64,000 nt of DNA from Ryuthela nishihirai (GCA_038380435.1 JAWZYU010000017.1:26904483-26968482), one strand, 5' to 3'; positions 10,764 through 22,882 are shown, numbered from the stretch's first letter. A program made the numbers and translations. Notes: generated from the sequence alone by a model not told the origin.

Positions 10764-11811
10764 GCCTATGACTACTAGGGAACGCTCATTTTCAAAAAAA
10801 CCCTGAGTTTTCCTCCTGGTTCGGAGGATGGTGCAAGTTGACCACTACACGCTACCAAATAAATATAATTTTTTTGAACAAACAGACTGTGTAAAATATT
10901 GGTTTGAAATTTTTACCTTTTTGTAAATTTAGCGCCCTTTAACGGTGAAAATTTTAAACAAAGGGAAGATTCGAAAAATACGAATAGTAATATTTGAATC
11001 AACTGTTGCTCGTTTTTTTTTAAAAAACATTGTGCTTCTGAGCTCTGAATTTCACTCCTTATGCACAAAACATGAATATATTGCTAACCAATATGTGCTC
11101 ACTGAATACGCAGGTGACTATTTTTCACATTCCTTGGAAAATAATTAGAGCTAGTGATGCAGCTTTTGCCTGCATATCCGAAATTCAATGGATATAACCA
11201 ATTTCCCTCAAGAGTATGCGAAAGCGTGTGTTATAAGCAGCTGTATTTACAACGAATCTGCAGTCCTGGTTCTCATTAGATTTCCACTACATCTGATACA
11301 GCGTAATTAAATTTGGTCTAATCTTCTAATGATAAAACATTAATTTTATTTGAATATGGCGTATGGGTTAAAAGCAGTGGATTAGTTTCTATTATTGCGG
11401 AGTTAGCATTTTAATGCAGCGAGCATGAGATTGGTAGAAGAGCAAACGAGTTGTTGCTTGGTAGAGTAATGAAATAATAATGAAGGAATGAACTAATAAG
11501 ACAACAACAATCATCCAGAGCCTTGTAATCCTATTCGCATGGAAGCCTTGTTCCAAAGATCATTTCCAAGTTAATGTAATTTCTCCTGGAAACTCATCTA
11601 GAGATCAAATATTAATTTCCTCCCTGAGATGAGAATCCGCTTTCACACTTGAGCATGGTCTTCTATTAGCTCAGCGAGTGAATGAAACGTGGAAACTGGG
11701 ATTTTCATGAGAAAGGAACCTTTGATGATTTTGATTATCCTTATTTCTCTCTCTTCAGGACCATTCGAATCTCTGTCAGATCGAATGTATGTCAGATCTG
11801 GGTCCCTCTGT
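10764..11811. other. Intergenic, nothing recognised
   Basis: AT-rich DNA with short chance frames only. No family-level similarity was seen. Confidence 0.4.
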
Positions 11812-12085
11812 CAGATAGGGATGAAAACCGCATATAATGTTAGAAAGGCCACCATCCGCCGGATGGTGGCCGTTAAGCCGCGACCCGTGTGAAGGACAGC
11901 AGTAACTTGTGCACGTTAAAAAACTCACTGGATGGCCTTAACGAGAGGCTTCTATCATTCTCGTAACAGCTGTCCAGTGGGTTCTCTTTCCTTAACCTTA
12001 TCTGAACTCTTGGGGTCTTTGTAACATGGTTAGTTAATCCTAGTTAATTGCGTGCAAAAAATGTTGTTCAGAGATAGCAACCCAG
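11812..12085 (+). mobile_element. SINE A, decayed, head missing
   Basis: The AAAGGCCACCATCCG block, the GTGCACGTTAAA block, AACAGCTGTCCAGTGGGT and a degraded tail (GTTCAGAGATAGCAACCC) appear in the right order. Confidence 0.75.
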
Positions 12086-12089
12086 CTCA

Positions 12090-12286
12090 TTTGAGGAGGC
12101 AGGCAGGATAGTCGGTAGTGTGCAAGGATTGTAATCTGATGTTCCGAGATTCAAGTCCCAATTCTGCCTGTGATGAGTTTCTTGCCGCTAACCTCCATTC
12201 TACCCTCGGTGAGAAAAGGACCATCGACGGGCAAGTAAAACTATCGTCTTTTATTCGAGACTTTAAGCCGTGACCCCATATGCAGG
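12090..12286 (+). mobile_element. SINE A, old 5' half, cut off by a minus-strand SINE A
   Basis: A degraded tRNA-like head (B box GAGATTCAAGTCCC) and the first part of the body are visible, ending at CCCCATATGCAG where the next SINE begins. The 3' half is not found on the other side. Confidence 0.65.
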
Positions 12287-12650
12287 TTGGGTTGTGTTAC
12301 CTCTGAGCAGCACAATTTTTTGCACGCAGTTAGTTAAATGGCCAGGTCACAAGGACTCATAGAAGGTTGGGAAAGGAGATCCGCTGAGCAGCTGTTAGGC
12401 GACAGATGGCAGCCTCCCGTCAAGGCCATCCAGCGTGTTCTTTAACGTGCAGATGCTATGGCTCTCTTGCACACGAACGAATATCCGACAGACGGCGACC
12501 TTTCCAAGCCCATCGTTGTTACCTTTGTGACCGAAGGTAAAGCGGGGCAAAGTTTAGATACACATGACACAATTTGGACTCGAATCACGAAACTTCAGAT
12601 TGCGAGCCTGGAGCACTATCGACTGAGCAATTCTCAGTCCCGCTTTGGGG
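12287..12650 (-). mobile_element. SINE A, diverged copy
   Basis: Nearly complete minus-strand copy with tail GAGGTAACACAACCC and degraded boxes (GATTCGAGTCC). It joins the truncated plus-strand SINE A at the GTGTGCGGG region of the latter. Confidence 0.8.
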
Positions 12651-14284
12651 ATCCGTACATAATCCAACTGAAATATATGTTCCTCGGAGAATGCGGAATT
12701 CATACAAAGAATACATTCATCGCGTTATGCGAGGGTTCCCTGTATAAGACAAAGCAGTAACAAAATGTTTTAACGGAAGTTAATCGAAACCACGAAAATT
12801 ATTGGATGAAATTTTTGGGAAGCGCAAAAATGAATATTGCTTGTGTTCGTAGCTCAAAAGAATACAATACACGCAAATTTAATATTTTGATGAAAATGAA
12901 GTGGATCAATACTTTGATAAATACAACATAGAGAATTTTAATAAACTTAAACTGGACAATGATTTTTTTAAAACTAAAAATGAATAAACAACAGGATAAG
13001 TTCAAAACTAACGAATTATTCAATGAATAATTAAATTAGTAAACCCAGACAGTGTGAAACAAGACAAAAACTAAGATTGAAACAAACTTTTTACTGAGTT
13101 TTTCAATTTTCTCGCTATTTTCCTTTTCTTCAAAAAACCTGCATCAATTCCATTTACGTTTTATCTGGTTTTCAATTATCATGATTAATGAGATGAAAAA
13201 AAACAACATATCGTGGCACGAAATTCTTTGCATTCATTCTCTAGCGATTATTTGCAAAGGAACTACAGAACATCAGAAGCTCTGTCTTCGGCGTTTTGAT
13301 GCTTCAATTAGGGCCTTAACCACTTGAGAAATTGGGCAGCAATTAAATCGTAACAGGCTTTAAAATTTATTTCTCACTGCCTTGACACAGGAAATGAACG
13401 GCTTTCTAATTGATTATTTTTGGGCAATAAATTGCGCCTAAAGCCCCAAACAGAATTGGTAATTGCTTAGAATTAATTCTAAAAACAAGCGAGACAAAAT
13501 ATTTTAATTCGAAATTAATTTACACGTTTCCGCTAGGCCCCTGTGGCACCAATTCCAAGCGGTATCGTCGAGGCAGTGGAATTCTGGAATGAGTTAGCCT
13601 CAAGGCACGAGGTAGCTCCCACTTGCCAAGTGTCCATGAGCTCTGGTGCATGCCAACTACAACCTTCTGGAAGAAGACGCCGAGACAGCTGTGAAGTGTG
13701 CAATATTGGCGACGTTATTTCAGCTCCGGATCGATAAGTAAACACGCTCCAGCACTGTGCCTCTCGCAGAGGTTCAACAACCGCACCACACGAGGTAATC
13801 GACGCCGGTGTTCACCTCTCGCGCCGCACACCGCATTCATATTTGATGAGGAGATTCAACCAAGGGAGAAAATGCGTTCGCCTGAAAGATTGAGCTTAAA
13901 AAATTGAGCATTTTTCGTCTTTCAGCACGTCATTTGTTGGGAGGTGAGGGAATGTATTCCTCGTAGCGTTTTTATCTAACTCTATATGTCACATCTACTG
14001 AGTAATTTCCCAACAAATGCTATCAGGTGAGAACTCACTACTGGAGACAATTATTAGAACTTAGAGTTTGTGTTTCTTCTGAAAGTTTTGATGGAATTCC
14101 GACTCGAGTCTTCACCACCTGAAATTCTTTCTGTACATCCTGATATACATAATGCTTGATGGATTCTTTAGTAGAAAATTTTGGGAAAAAGAAATATCAG
14201 GGTAAGACCGTTAATATTGATAAGAGATTCCTTATATTAGTTAATAGAAACCAACAACAAGCAATATATCAATTAACGATATTT
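12651..14284. other. Intergenic, no gene supported
   Basis: Mostly AT-rich. 13540-13900 is noticeably GC-richer and has open frames of 64-70 codons on both strands, but no domain and no convincing exon boundaries. I make no functional call. Confidence 0.35.
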
Positions 14285-14343
14285 CATCATCATCATCATC
14301 ATCATCATCCTCCTCAAGCAGCCATGGACTACGGAGGTCCAAG
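14285..14343 (-). mobile_element. RTE LINE, extremely 5'-truncated copy (3' end only)
   Basis: On the minus strand the last bases of the LINE ORF (TGGACCTCCGTAGTCCATGG) and its 3' end GCTGCTTGAGGAGG are followed by an (ATG)n-type repeat. Only about 33 bp of LINE remain. The tail unit differs from the (GGA)n of the full-length copy at 5489. Confidence 0.8.
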
Positions 14344-14857
14344 ATACGATATTTGGCATCCCCAAACTCCCCATAAAGTTATGAATAAGGAGGTCATTTA
14401 TTGCGACGTTTATGTTTTCTTGCAAATTCTCTTTGCTGGAGTTTCAATCCGTGCAAGTAACTCATAATAGAAAAACAAACATAATTTTAGTGTTCTTTAA
14501 GGTTAAAAAAGATGAAGTGCTTGACCTGTGATCAAGTGAAACGTAATGTCTTCATATTATCTTGCTAATTTTACATGTCATCACGATTGCAGACGAATGT
14601 AACTACCAACTGATCTTAAATTTGGTAATCATTTCGCACTCATAAAGGAAAGAAGCCAATTGAATTATGGTGTAGCAGAAATATCATTTATATACAATTA
14701 AACCCATTTAATAATTTAAACTGATTTAAATGTACCAGAGCAGTGCGGATTGCCACTTATGCGCATGACACTAAGGGGGGCTTCAAAACAATCAAAAGTC
14801 GATTGTTTTCTAACATTTTATTGAGTAAAATATTTCACAATCAGTATAATTTTCTTG
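14344..14857. other. AT-rich intergenic DNA
   Basis: No feature recognised. Confidence 0.4.
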
Positions 14858-15050
14858 CCGTCCCGTGGCCGAGTGGTTAGCACGCTTGGCTACTGATCTA
14901 AGGGACCTGGGTTCGAGCCCCGGAATTAGGCATGGATGTGTGTGTCGTTTTTCTGCTGAGGTCCTGCCATCCTCTCAGATCTCCTACTGTGGCATATAAA
15001 CTGACAGGCTACTGTCAGACCTCTGTGGCAAGCAGCTGCTTGAGGGGGTA
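14858..15050 (+). mobile_element. SINE B, full length
   Basis: This is the best plus-strand reference copy. It has A box GTGGCCGAGTGGTTAG and B box GGGTTCGAGCCCC, then the TCTGCTGAGGTCCTGCC body and a short inverted segment (ACTGACAGGCT ... CTGTCAG). It ends AAGCAGCTGCTTGAGG. The head resembles a class II (Leu/Ser-like) tRNA, but the anticodon assignment is unclear. Expected to carry an internal RNA polymerase III promoter. Confidence 0.9.
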
Positions 15051-15415
15051 TTTTTTATAATTTTCTATTTACGTACAAATTTTGTGTTTTTACTTAGGTT
15101 AATATCAAATATCATGTGATTTTTGCTAAATACATTAAAATAAATATCTTTTTCAGTAAATGGATATATATATATATATTTTCATTTACGATTAAGTTTC
15201 TTTTTTTTTAGTTCGTGCAAACTGATACGTATTAAATTTTCCATTTATCCATTTCTGCAATTCTATTTAACCTGCTGCATGCATTTTCACCATTGGTAAG
15301 TTGCAATTTTTTTGTACAGTAGCCCCTCCCCCCTCCCACACACTCCCGGATAGTTGGAAGCCTCTCGAATTCTTGTTGCGCCTAGGGCTTTTAGAAACCT
15401 GAACCCACCATTTTT
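15051..15415. other. AT-rich intergenic DNA
   Basis: Contains a (TA)n run near 15166-15178 and poly-T stretches. No gene seen. Confidence 0.4.
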
Positions 15416-15624
15416 GCCAGACGCGAAGTGGTTAACATGCTTGACGCAGAGAAAGACCTGTGTTCAAATCCCTGATAAACCACGAATGTTTCCTTTAAAA
15501 TATCCATTGGGCTTGGAGAGGTCATCTGTCATCGGATGAGAGTTGGCGAGCCACACTCTGTGCACATTAATTAAGAATACCATGTATGGTCTTGACAGAC
15601 TTCCATATGTCTCCTAATAGCTGT
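15416..15624 (+). mobile_element. Possible chimeric SINE: SINE B-like head on SINE A body
   Basis: The first 70 bp (GAAGTGGTTAACATGCTTG and a degraded B box GTGTTCAAATCCC) resemble a SINE B head. From about 15508 the sequence follows the SINE A body (CCATTGGGCTTGGAGAG to TAGCTGTCCAGTG), where a fresh SINE A head begins. All parts are diverged, so adjacent independent fragments are an alternative. Confidence 0.5.
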
Positions 15625-15990
15625 CCAGTGTAAGTCGGTAGCCCGCCTGGCTTGTAATCTACAGTTTCCAGTTTTGAGTCCCAGCTGGGTCAACGTTGAG
15701 ATTTATCTCCGCAATACTCCCCGCCCTGACACGGTCAATAGAGGATACCGATGGACTTCGAAAGGCCACCGTCCGTCGGATGGGACGTTAAGCCGTGGCC
15801 CCGTGTGCGGGACAGCCATATCCTATGTACGTTAAAGAACACACCGAATGGCCTTGACGGGAGGCTATCATCGGTCTCCCAACAGCTGTTCCAATGGGTT
15901 CCCTCCCCCAGCCTTCGGGGTCCTTGTGGCTAAGCCATTTAGCCAATTGTATGCATAAAAGTGCCGCTCAGAGATAAAACAACCTCTTCT
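15625..15990 (+). mobile_element. SINE A, full length, moderately diverged
   Basis: Head (AAGTCGGTAGC), body and tail CAGAGATAAAACAACC are present in order. It starts directly where the preceding SINE fragment stops. Confidence 0.85.
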
Positions 15991-16366
15991 TCTACCCACT
16001 CTCCGTTTCTGACATCGTTCTTCAGCGATGCCTGACGTCCCAAAGCATTACAGTGATAAGACGGAAATTTCTCCGTTTCCTGCCTGTGGGTCATCATAAC
16101 ACTCTTGGTACTTCCACTGTGCAGTGAACAGAAAGTTTCTTACCCACCCCAACTCTACCCACAGTGCGTTACGACAACGCACTGGCAAATAAATACTCCT
16201 AATGTCTTCACAAGTCGATTAAGAGCATTTTACATTTTTAAGGCATTCCAGTTAATTTCTCAAAATACTTTTAGCATGAAGAAGCTAAATACTAAGCAAA
16301 AAAAGGTGTGTTGACAGTGTTTGTGATGTTCTTGAGCAGAAAAAATAAATAAAAATAAACTACACT
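15991..16366. other. Intergenic, nothing recognised
   Basis: No supported feature. Confidence 0.4.
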
Positions 16367-16541
16367 TCAAGCAGCTGCTTGCAACTGAGGTCTGACAGTT
16401 TATACGTCATAGATAACGTTTGTGCGGAAGGTGAGACCTGAGCAGAAAGACAAGCACAAATATGTATGCCTTACACGGGACTCGAACTCAGGCCCCTTTC
16501 ATCAGTAATCAAGCTCGCTATCCAGTCGGTCACCAGGATGG
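16367..16541 (-). mobile_element. SINE B, near-complete copy
   Basis: On the minus strand: degraded A box, B box GAGTTCGAGTCCC, the GCTCAGGTCTC block and terminal AAGCAGCTGCTTGAAG. Confidence 0.8.
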
Positions 16542-16600
16542 CATGAATAACATAAACCTAAATCATATTGCAGAAAAAAGTGGCTTCAAAATCGTGATAG

Positions 16601-16940
16601 GGTTGTTTTACCTCTGAGAGGCACTTTTTTGCACACGATGGGCTAAATGGCCAGGTCACAAGGACCCCAATAATTCAGAGGTTTCATTGGGAAGCTGTTA
16701 GGAGCCAGATGGAGCCTCCTGTCAAAGCCACCCAGTATATTCTTTAACGTTCACAGGGTAGGATTCTTCCGCACACGGCTTAACGTGTCAACGGACGGTG
16801 GCCTTTCCAAGCCCATCGATGTATCACTTCTTACCGAGAATAGGGGTTTAGAAGAAATAAATCTCAAAGCTGGCCCCAGGTGGCGCTCCAACATGGAATC
16901 TAGAGATTAGGCGCCTAACACACTGATTGAGCCAACCACT
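16601..16940 (-). mobile_element. SINE A, diverged, near full length
   Basis: Minus-strand copy from a degraded head (TTGGCTCAATCAG) to tail CAGAGGTAAAACAACCC. Confidence 0.82.
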
Positions 16941-16970
16941 GGGATTAATTTTTGAAGAGAAATAGATTTC

Positions 16971-17318
16971 GGTTACTTTATCTCTGAGCGGCACTTTTTT
17001 TGCACATAATAGGCTAAATGGCCAGGTCACAAGGACCCCCGAAGGCTTAGAGAAGGTTGGGGAAGACCCACTGGAACATCTGTTGGGAGAGATGCTAGCC
17101 TCCTGTCAAGACCATCCAGCGTGTTCTTTAATGTGAACTGGGTATGACTCTCCCACACAAAGGGCCACGACGGTCTTTCCAAGCCCATCGATGTCCCATA
17201 CTGATCGTGGGCAGGGAATTTTGCGGAGATAAATCTCAACGCTGCCCAGCTGGGACTCGAAGCTGAGAACTGCCGATTGCGTGCCTGGCACGCTACCGAC
17301 TTAGCTACTCCCGCCTCC
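16971..17318 (-). mobile_element. SINE A, near full length
   Basis: Second minus-strand copy 30 bp downstream of the previous one, head GGCGGGAGTAGCTAAG, tail CAGAGATAAAGTAACC. The two form a head-to-tail pair but differ in divergence, so they are separate insertions. Confidence 0.85.
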
Positions 17319-18920
17319 AAGAATAATAGATTATTCCAATATAGATTATAATTAAAAATATAATCTGCAACAAATTATATATTCTTTTTGGATAAAACTG
17401 CATTCTTGCCACTGTAATAAAATCTGTCTCGCGACAGCTTAAAACTGTTTCCATTGGGCTGGGAAGCCCTACTTTTGTAGACTGAATTTTCCCAGGCGAG
17501 TAAAAATTGAGTATAGCGACAACTACACATCCTGCATCGCCGCAACTTTATCAAATGGGATCGATTATTGCCACGAATTCAACAGTTTTGTAAAATATTA
17601 TTAGCAACTTAAGGGTTGATTGGTAGTCTGTGAATTTCTTCAGACATTCATAAAGTCAGCCTTTCCATAAAATTTTCAGCATTTGGTAAAGTGATGCTGC
17701 TTAAACAAACAATTTATCACGAGCGTTGGCGGAAGAGAGATTGTAAAAAATGATCAAACATTTACGTTGAATTATAATGCTGGAAGCTAAACTATTTAAC
17801 TTCAATGCTGATACTTATAAGCATTTACCTCAAAAGCTACAACAAACTGTTTGCTGAAATAAATGTAATCTTAGACGTTTGCGCATTTGGTTTTAGTTTC
17901 CATCAATTTTACGTGTTTTAGGACTAACGTAATAGTAGCATCTGCTGTGAAATATTTCGGCTTCGATAAATCGTTAAATATTAAGTATTATCTAAACTTG
18001 AATTTGAGACCTATTAATTTCCTGCAACTTTCTGCACTTAGTTAAGCGATAAATCTTCTGTGGAAAAAGCTTATTTTCAAGGTTTTGAAAATAACCTTAA
18101 AATTAATATAATATTGCCTTTTGAGCTTTGAATGTATTTTTCCATTCACTTAACAAGGAATTATCCCAATACATAATCTAAAATACAATAATCTAAATGC
18201 ACTTGCATACCTACGGGCTATATTCCTCCCCGACAGATTGAATAACGTATAATTTCGAAGGAAATCCGTAAAAACCAGAGATTTAAGACTTAAAGAAACG
18301 TTAGATTCAAACATGTCAAAAACTTCACTATTGCAAATTTCTGGGTAGACAATGATATAATGTATGTTCTCACAATCCATATTTTACTAAAAGTTCACGT
18401 TCGACTGTGAAAAAAAGTGCTTTGAAGAGAGAGTAATCACTTCCTCTACTATGGACACTTACATTTCGATCTTTTACCCTTTCTATTAATTTAAAAAAAA
18501 AAAGACATTTTGCACTTAAACGAACAAATTTTGAGTTAAATGCTGGTGTCCCTAGGCAAGTGCCTAATTGAAAATCCGGTCCTGCTAGTCAGGTATCAGC
18601 ATGAAATATAACAAGAGTCAGTATTTCATTAAAAATTATTTTGGCAGGACTGCTTTTTGCTGAAAATATATTACAGAAATATAAAACTAAATGTACTTAG
18701 CTAATTCATATTTGTGATATATTAGTTTAACAAAAAAAATATACATATCTCAGCAAATAAACCTTTCCTTTTACGAATAGAAATATTGCTACGTTGAAAA
18801 TTTATGGAGTCCTTAAAATGGAAAAAATAAAGTTTTAAACTCGAACCTTAGTTTCTAGAGTTGGATTTTTAACGCAATATGCAGAAACATAGAAATTTGG
18901 AATCGAGCGCTCATATATTT
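17319..18920. other. Long AT-rich intergenic stretch
   Basis: No gene is supported. At about 18543-18587 a short segment (CCTAGGCAAGTGCC and GAAAATCCGGTCCTGC) resembles a solo terminal segment of a DNA transposon, but no partner end was found. Confidence 0.35.
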
Positions 18921-19256
18921 GGGGTGGATTGTTTTTACTCTGAACGGCAGTTTTTTTGCACACATGGGCTAAATGGCCAGGTCACAAGAACCCCAAAAGG
19001 CTTAGAGAAGGTTGGAGGAAGGGGATTCACTGGACTATTAGGACAAATGCTAGCCTCCCGTTAAGGCCATCCAGTGTGTTTCTTAATGGGCACAAATTAT
19101 GGCTCTCCTGAACACGAAACACTCTCGTCCCATCCAAGACCATCTGTGTTTTTCTGAGGGCAGGGTCGGTGTTAGCGGAGATCTCTAACTGTCCCGCGTA
19201 GGATTCGAACCTGTGAAATTTAGATTACGAGCCTGGAGAGCTAGCTACTGAGTCCT
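18921..19256 (-). mobile_element. SINE A, diverged
   Basis: Minus-strand copy, B box GGATTCGAACCTG region read in reverse, tail CAGAGTAAAAACAATCC. An internal deletion shortens the AACAGCTG block. Confidence 0.8.
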
Positions 19257-20583
19257 CACATACACATTTGGGTTCAAAAGATAAAAGTTGAGGAAAAAGT
19301 GGATAGGCTTAGGCTTGATATCAGGTTTAAAGTAGGGACACTCAATTCTTTACTCACAACATAGGGGAGGCACGGGGAATCGCTTGTACGAAATTTAGTC
19401 CTGGATAGTCAATTATGCACAATCAACTTTTATTTCAAGTGGCCTTTGTGACAATTGCGAAGTTCTATTTAACGTTCATAAATGGAAAATCTCGATCCAT
19501 ACCTAGGAAGAAATTACCCCTACTGTTTAAGAATAAATGCCATTTACTAATCTGTACAATCACTTCCTACTGATATTTTTTTGGATGAGAAATTTTTTAG
19601 TCTTTTTTTTCTACTGGTATAATTTTTTTGAAACTGATTACTATCAGAAGTTTTCAGATATAGTTTGAATTCCCACTTTCAAACGGCAATAAATTCGGCA
19701 ATGGCGTAACTCTTTTCTTTGAAAACAAGCATTCCATATTCACCATTGGTGATTGAACTTACTAGTTAAATGCTGATTTACCCTAAAAGGCTTCAAATAC
19801 CCCCCAAGAAAACAGAATTTTTCCTCCCACTATTACATTTTTTGTTAATTAGGCCGAAATATCATAATTTTGTTTTTTAGATTTCACAATTATTATATGT
19901 GTAGGGGTAGAATTACCCACATCACATAGAAAATCACTGAAAAATTGAATAGTTTTAGAAATAAATCAACACAGTACTGCAAATATGGATACATTTTATT
20001 AGTTTGTTACATCTTATAACTTATTCCAGTTACACGAAGGAATTCTAAAAAATAAGTTTTCTTTAGCTATGTATGGCAGGTATGATACATATATATTCTA
20101 TCTTTTCTTAATGTACATTTTTTTACATCATTTTAAATAGACATTGAGTGACAGTGGCACATTTTAACTCTGAGCACGAAGTACAGCATAAAGGCTATAT
20201 CTCGAAATATGTAAAAAATATTTACAAATTGCAAGTCACAGCTAAAATAATAAAAGCATATAGCATGGGGGGAAAACACACTTACTTTGGAAAAAGTACG
20301 ATTATTCTGAAATCGACTAAAATAGTTTGTAAGTGTACTTTCTGCTCTTAGCTTGGAACTAGTTCGCATCTGTTTTGTGCGAGTAAAATACTTTCATACA
20401 TTTCATCAAATGGTACTTAAAATAAGTATGCTGTTCATTAATACAATTATTTTGAGAAAGCAATATCTTTAATAGACTGCAGACTCTTGTTAAAAGGAAG
20501 TTGGTGATAACAGTCATTAAAAGAATGGGGTGATCCTAGTTAAAAGGAAAAAAAAAACACCTAAAATATTTGGCTTCTCAGGC
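19257..20583. other. AT-rich intergenic DNA
   Basis: Open frames on both strands near 20133-20369 are overlapping chance frames. Nothing recognised. Confidence 0.4.
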
Positions 20584-20594
20584 GTTTAAAAAGG

Positions 20595-21074
20595 CAATGG
20601 TTCCCAACCTGTGGTCAGTGAAGGTAGTAAAAAGGTCCTAAAGGGGTTTGGTGTGCTATTTTCAATATTTTAGAAAGCTACAACTCAAATAGTACATTTA
20701 CTACAACTAAATAACGCGTTAAATTTTATTGCTATGGCAGAAATTATGCCAATTCAGTATGGCAACATAAGCTATCTCATGCTTATCACAAGATAAATTG
20801 GCTGTTGATGACAAGAATTTCTGGATCATTGAATTTCTCGACTTAAATGTCTAGATACAAATTGCAAAAGAGTGTCAATAATTCAACAGATGGCGATATA
20901 ATTATTTCTTGGAACTTTTAGGGTACCTTCGTTGGGATATAAATTTTAAGTAAAACGTATCAGGTAATGATGAGAGGAGAAACTGAAATTAGATATACAT
21001 GTAGTTAAGTGGTCCACGGCAAGAATGAAAATTAGAAGGGAGGTTCGTGACACCGAAAGGGTTGGGAATCACTG
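20595..21074. mobile_element. hAT-like nonautonomous element, about 480 bp
   Basis: The ends are imperfect inverted repeats: CAATGGTTCCCAACCTGTGG on the left and GGGTTGGGAATCACTG on the right. This is the familiar hAT terminal pattern. GTTTAAAA (20584-20591, three bases outside the left end) resembles GTTTAAGC (21075-21082) immediately outside the right end, an imperfect 8-bp TSD. No transposase frame is present. Confidence 0.72.
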
Positions 21075-21167
21075 GTTTAAGCGACGCGTAAATTGCTACA
21101 ACGTTTTAAAGGAATCTTTATTAAAACCTAAACAAATACACAATTGCCATTGTAAGCCAGACCTGCT

Positions 21168-21367
21168 NNNNNNNNNNNNNNNNNNNNNNNNNNNNNNNNN
21201 NNNNNNNNNNNNNNNNNNNNNNNNNNNNNNNNNNNNNNNNNNNNNNNNNNNNNNNNNNNNNNNNNNNNNNNNNNNNNNNNNNNNNNNNNNNNNNNNNNNN
21301 NNNNNNNNNNNNNNNNNNNNNNNNNNNNNNNNNNNNNNNNNNNNNNNNNNNNNNNNNNNNNNNNNNN
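21168..21367. other. Assembly gap, 200 N
   Basis: Exactly 200 undetermined bases, a conventional scaffold gap size, so the true distance is unknown. Open frames that cross it are artefacts. Confidence 0.99.
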
Positions 21368-21375
21368 GTCCAGGT

Positions 21376-21545
21376 TGTCTACTGCATGGTTGCAGGAGCA
21401 TTCCGCCGACCTTGAGAGAATAGTGGACAGCTCTGGAGGATGCATGGGTCGCCATAACTGTGGAACATTTATGCAAGCTTGTGGAATCCTTGCCTCGTCG
21501 TGTGGCGGCCGTTAGCAGGGCCAGAGAGGATCCGACACGGTACTA
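21376..21545 (+). pseudogene. Tc1-like transposase, C-terminal relic
   Basis: The frame at about 21451-21545 reads EHLCKLVESLPRRVAAV followed by a short arginine-rich end and a stop. This is the typical C-terminus of Tc1/mariner-superfamily transposases. Upstream, WLQEHSADLERI is a degraded form of the conserved W..QS.DLN.IE motif holding the last catalytic-region residues, out of frame with the C-terminus. The rest would lie in the adjacent gap. It cannot encode an active enzyme as seen. Confidence 0.75.
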
Positions 21546-21594
21546 GGTTGCTATCTCTAATTCAATATCACTTCAGTGTATAACGTAACAGGTC

Positions 21595-22215
21595 ATGTTT
21601 TGTCGACAGTCTTCCTTAATTATCAAGAAGCACTTCAACGACCACATTTTATCTTGGTAATTATTCTTGATATACAAAAGCTTATGATTCAGTTTCTATG
21701 ACAACTCTTATCCAAAGGTTATTACATATCGGCATAAAAGAAAAAAGTTTATCTTGACTTTCAAACTATCTTTACAAGCCGCCAGTTTAAAGTACGATGA
21801 CGTCGGACTTATTCTGAACTCCCACTCTATGCAAAATTAAATCCCAAAGGGAAGTGTAATATCTTTATTCAACACCTATATGCACGATCTCCCAAGTCAT
21901 ACTACTACTCCTATCAGCTTATCATCCTCTTCGGATCTGGATCCAATCTTCTCAAAATAACTGAAATATGTGAACACAGTCTGATACAGATAGTTGCCTG
22001 GGCTACTTCTTGTAGGCCACTTTTATCTGCAAATAAAGGTAAAGCTTTGATATTCACATAAAGATAAACAAAATCCCGTCGCTCCTTTACTCATTAATGA
22101 TGTAGCAATTCCTCTTTATTCATTAATGATGTAGCAATTCCTTGGATTTCTTCTGCCAATCTTTTTGGTGTTAACCTCCAGAATAACGGATCCTGGAAGA
22201 CGCATTTCAACACCC
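21595..22215 (+). pseudogene. Decayed non-LTR reverse transcriptase (Jockey/CR1-like)
   Basis: Pieces of RT occur in order but in shifting frames with stops: DIQKAYDSV (motif A region) near 21670-21695, FNTYMHDLP near 21865-21892 (just before the catalytic region), an A-W-A ... K-A-L-I-F-T stretch near 21990-22060 and FGVNLQNNGSWKTHF near 22170-22210. A 22-bp stretch including CATTAATGATGTAGCAATTC is duplicated at about 22092 and 22121. The clade is a guess from motif style. Confidence 0.65.
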
Positions 22216-22230
22216 TTCGTACTTCAGAGG

Positions 22231-22614
22231 TTGGGTTGTTTTACCTCTGAGCGGCACTTTTTTGCACACCATGGGCTAAATGGCCAGGTCACATGGACCC
22301 CGAAGGTTCAGAGAAGGTTGGGGGAGGGGACCCACTGGAACAGCTGTTGGGACACAGATGGTAGCCTCCCGTCAAGGCCATCCAGCGTGTTCTTTAACGT
22401 GCACAGGATATGGCTCTCTCCCGCACACGGGCCACGGCTTAACGTCCCATCCGACGGACGGCGGCCTTTTCAAGCCCATCGGTGTCCCCTACTGACCGTG
22501 GGCAGGGCGAGGAATTTTGCGGAGATAAATCTCAACGCTGACCCAGCTGGGACTCGAACCTGGGAACTACAGATTACGAGCCTGGCGCGCTACCGACTGA
22601 GCCACCCCCGCCCC
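22231..22614 (-). mobile_element. SINE A, full length, near consensus
   Basis: Complete minus-strand copy, head GGGGGCGGGGGTGGCTCAG, tail GAGGTAAAACAACCCAACC. It is inserted at the end of the decayed RT relic. TSD not clear. Confidence 0.92.
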
Positions 22615-22662
22615 CTCAGTAATACCAGTCTTTCAATAAAGGTATGATGGATTTTTAGCTCC

Positions 22663-22882
22663 TTTGAGGGAAGGGGATCTACCGAACAGCTGTTTGAAAA
22701 AAGAAACAAAAAGGTATGTTTTTAAGATACACAGACGTCAAGACAGCAGTCTTTACGTATCCATCGGAGTCTCCTTACTCACCGAATAAGCACGGTTGAA
22801 AACGAAAATCTGAAAGCACGGGGGATCACTCCAACTTGGGAACATGAGAATACGAGCCTGGTTCGAGTGACGCATTAGGAGG
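22663..22882 (-). mobile_element. SINE A, heavily decayed
   Basis: Order-preserved traces only: AACAGCTGTT, a GTATCCATCGGAGTCTCC block equivalent to the CCATCGGTGTCCCC segment, and ACGAGCCTGG. Identified by position of motifs. Confidence 0.5.

Noticed and set aside
13533..13907. Overlapping frames of 64-70 codons on both strands in a GC-richer block.
   Set aside because: Mutual antisense frames without domain or splice support are expected in GC-richer DNA.
14858..14935. Genuine tRNA genes, suggested by A and B boxes at many sites.
   Set aside because: All good box pairs continue into SINE bodies and lack closed acceptor stems or discriminator ends. I found no free-standing cloverleaf.
19480..19930. 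Weak inverted similarity (GAAATTACCCCTAC against GTAGGGGTAGAATTAC).
   Set aside because: Short and not extended on either side, so insufficient for an element call.
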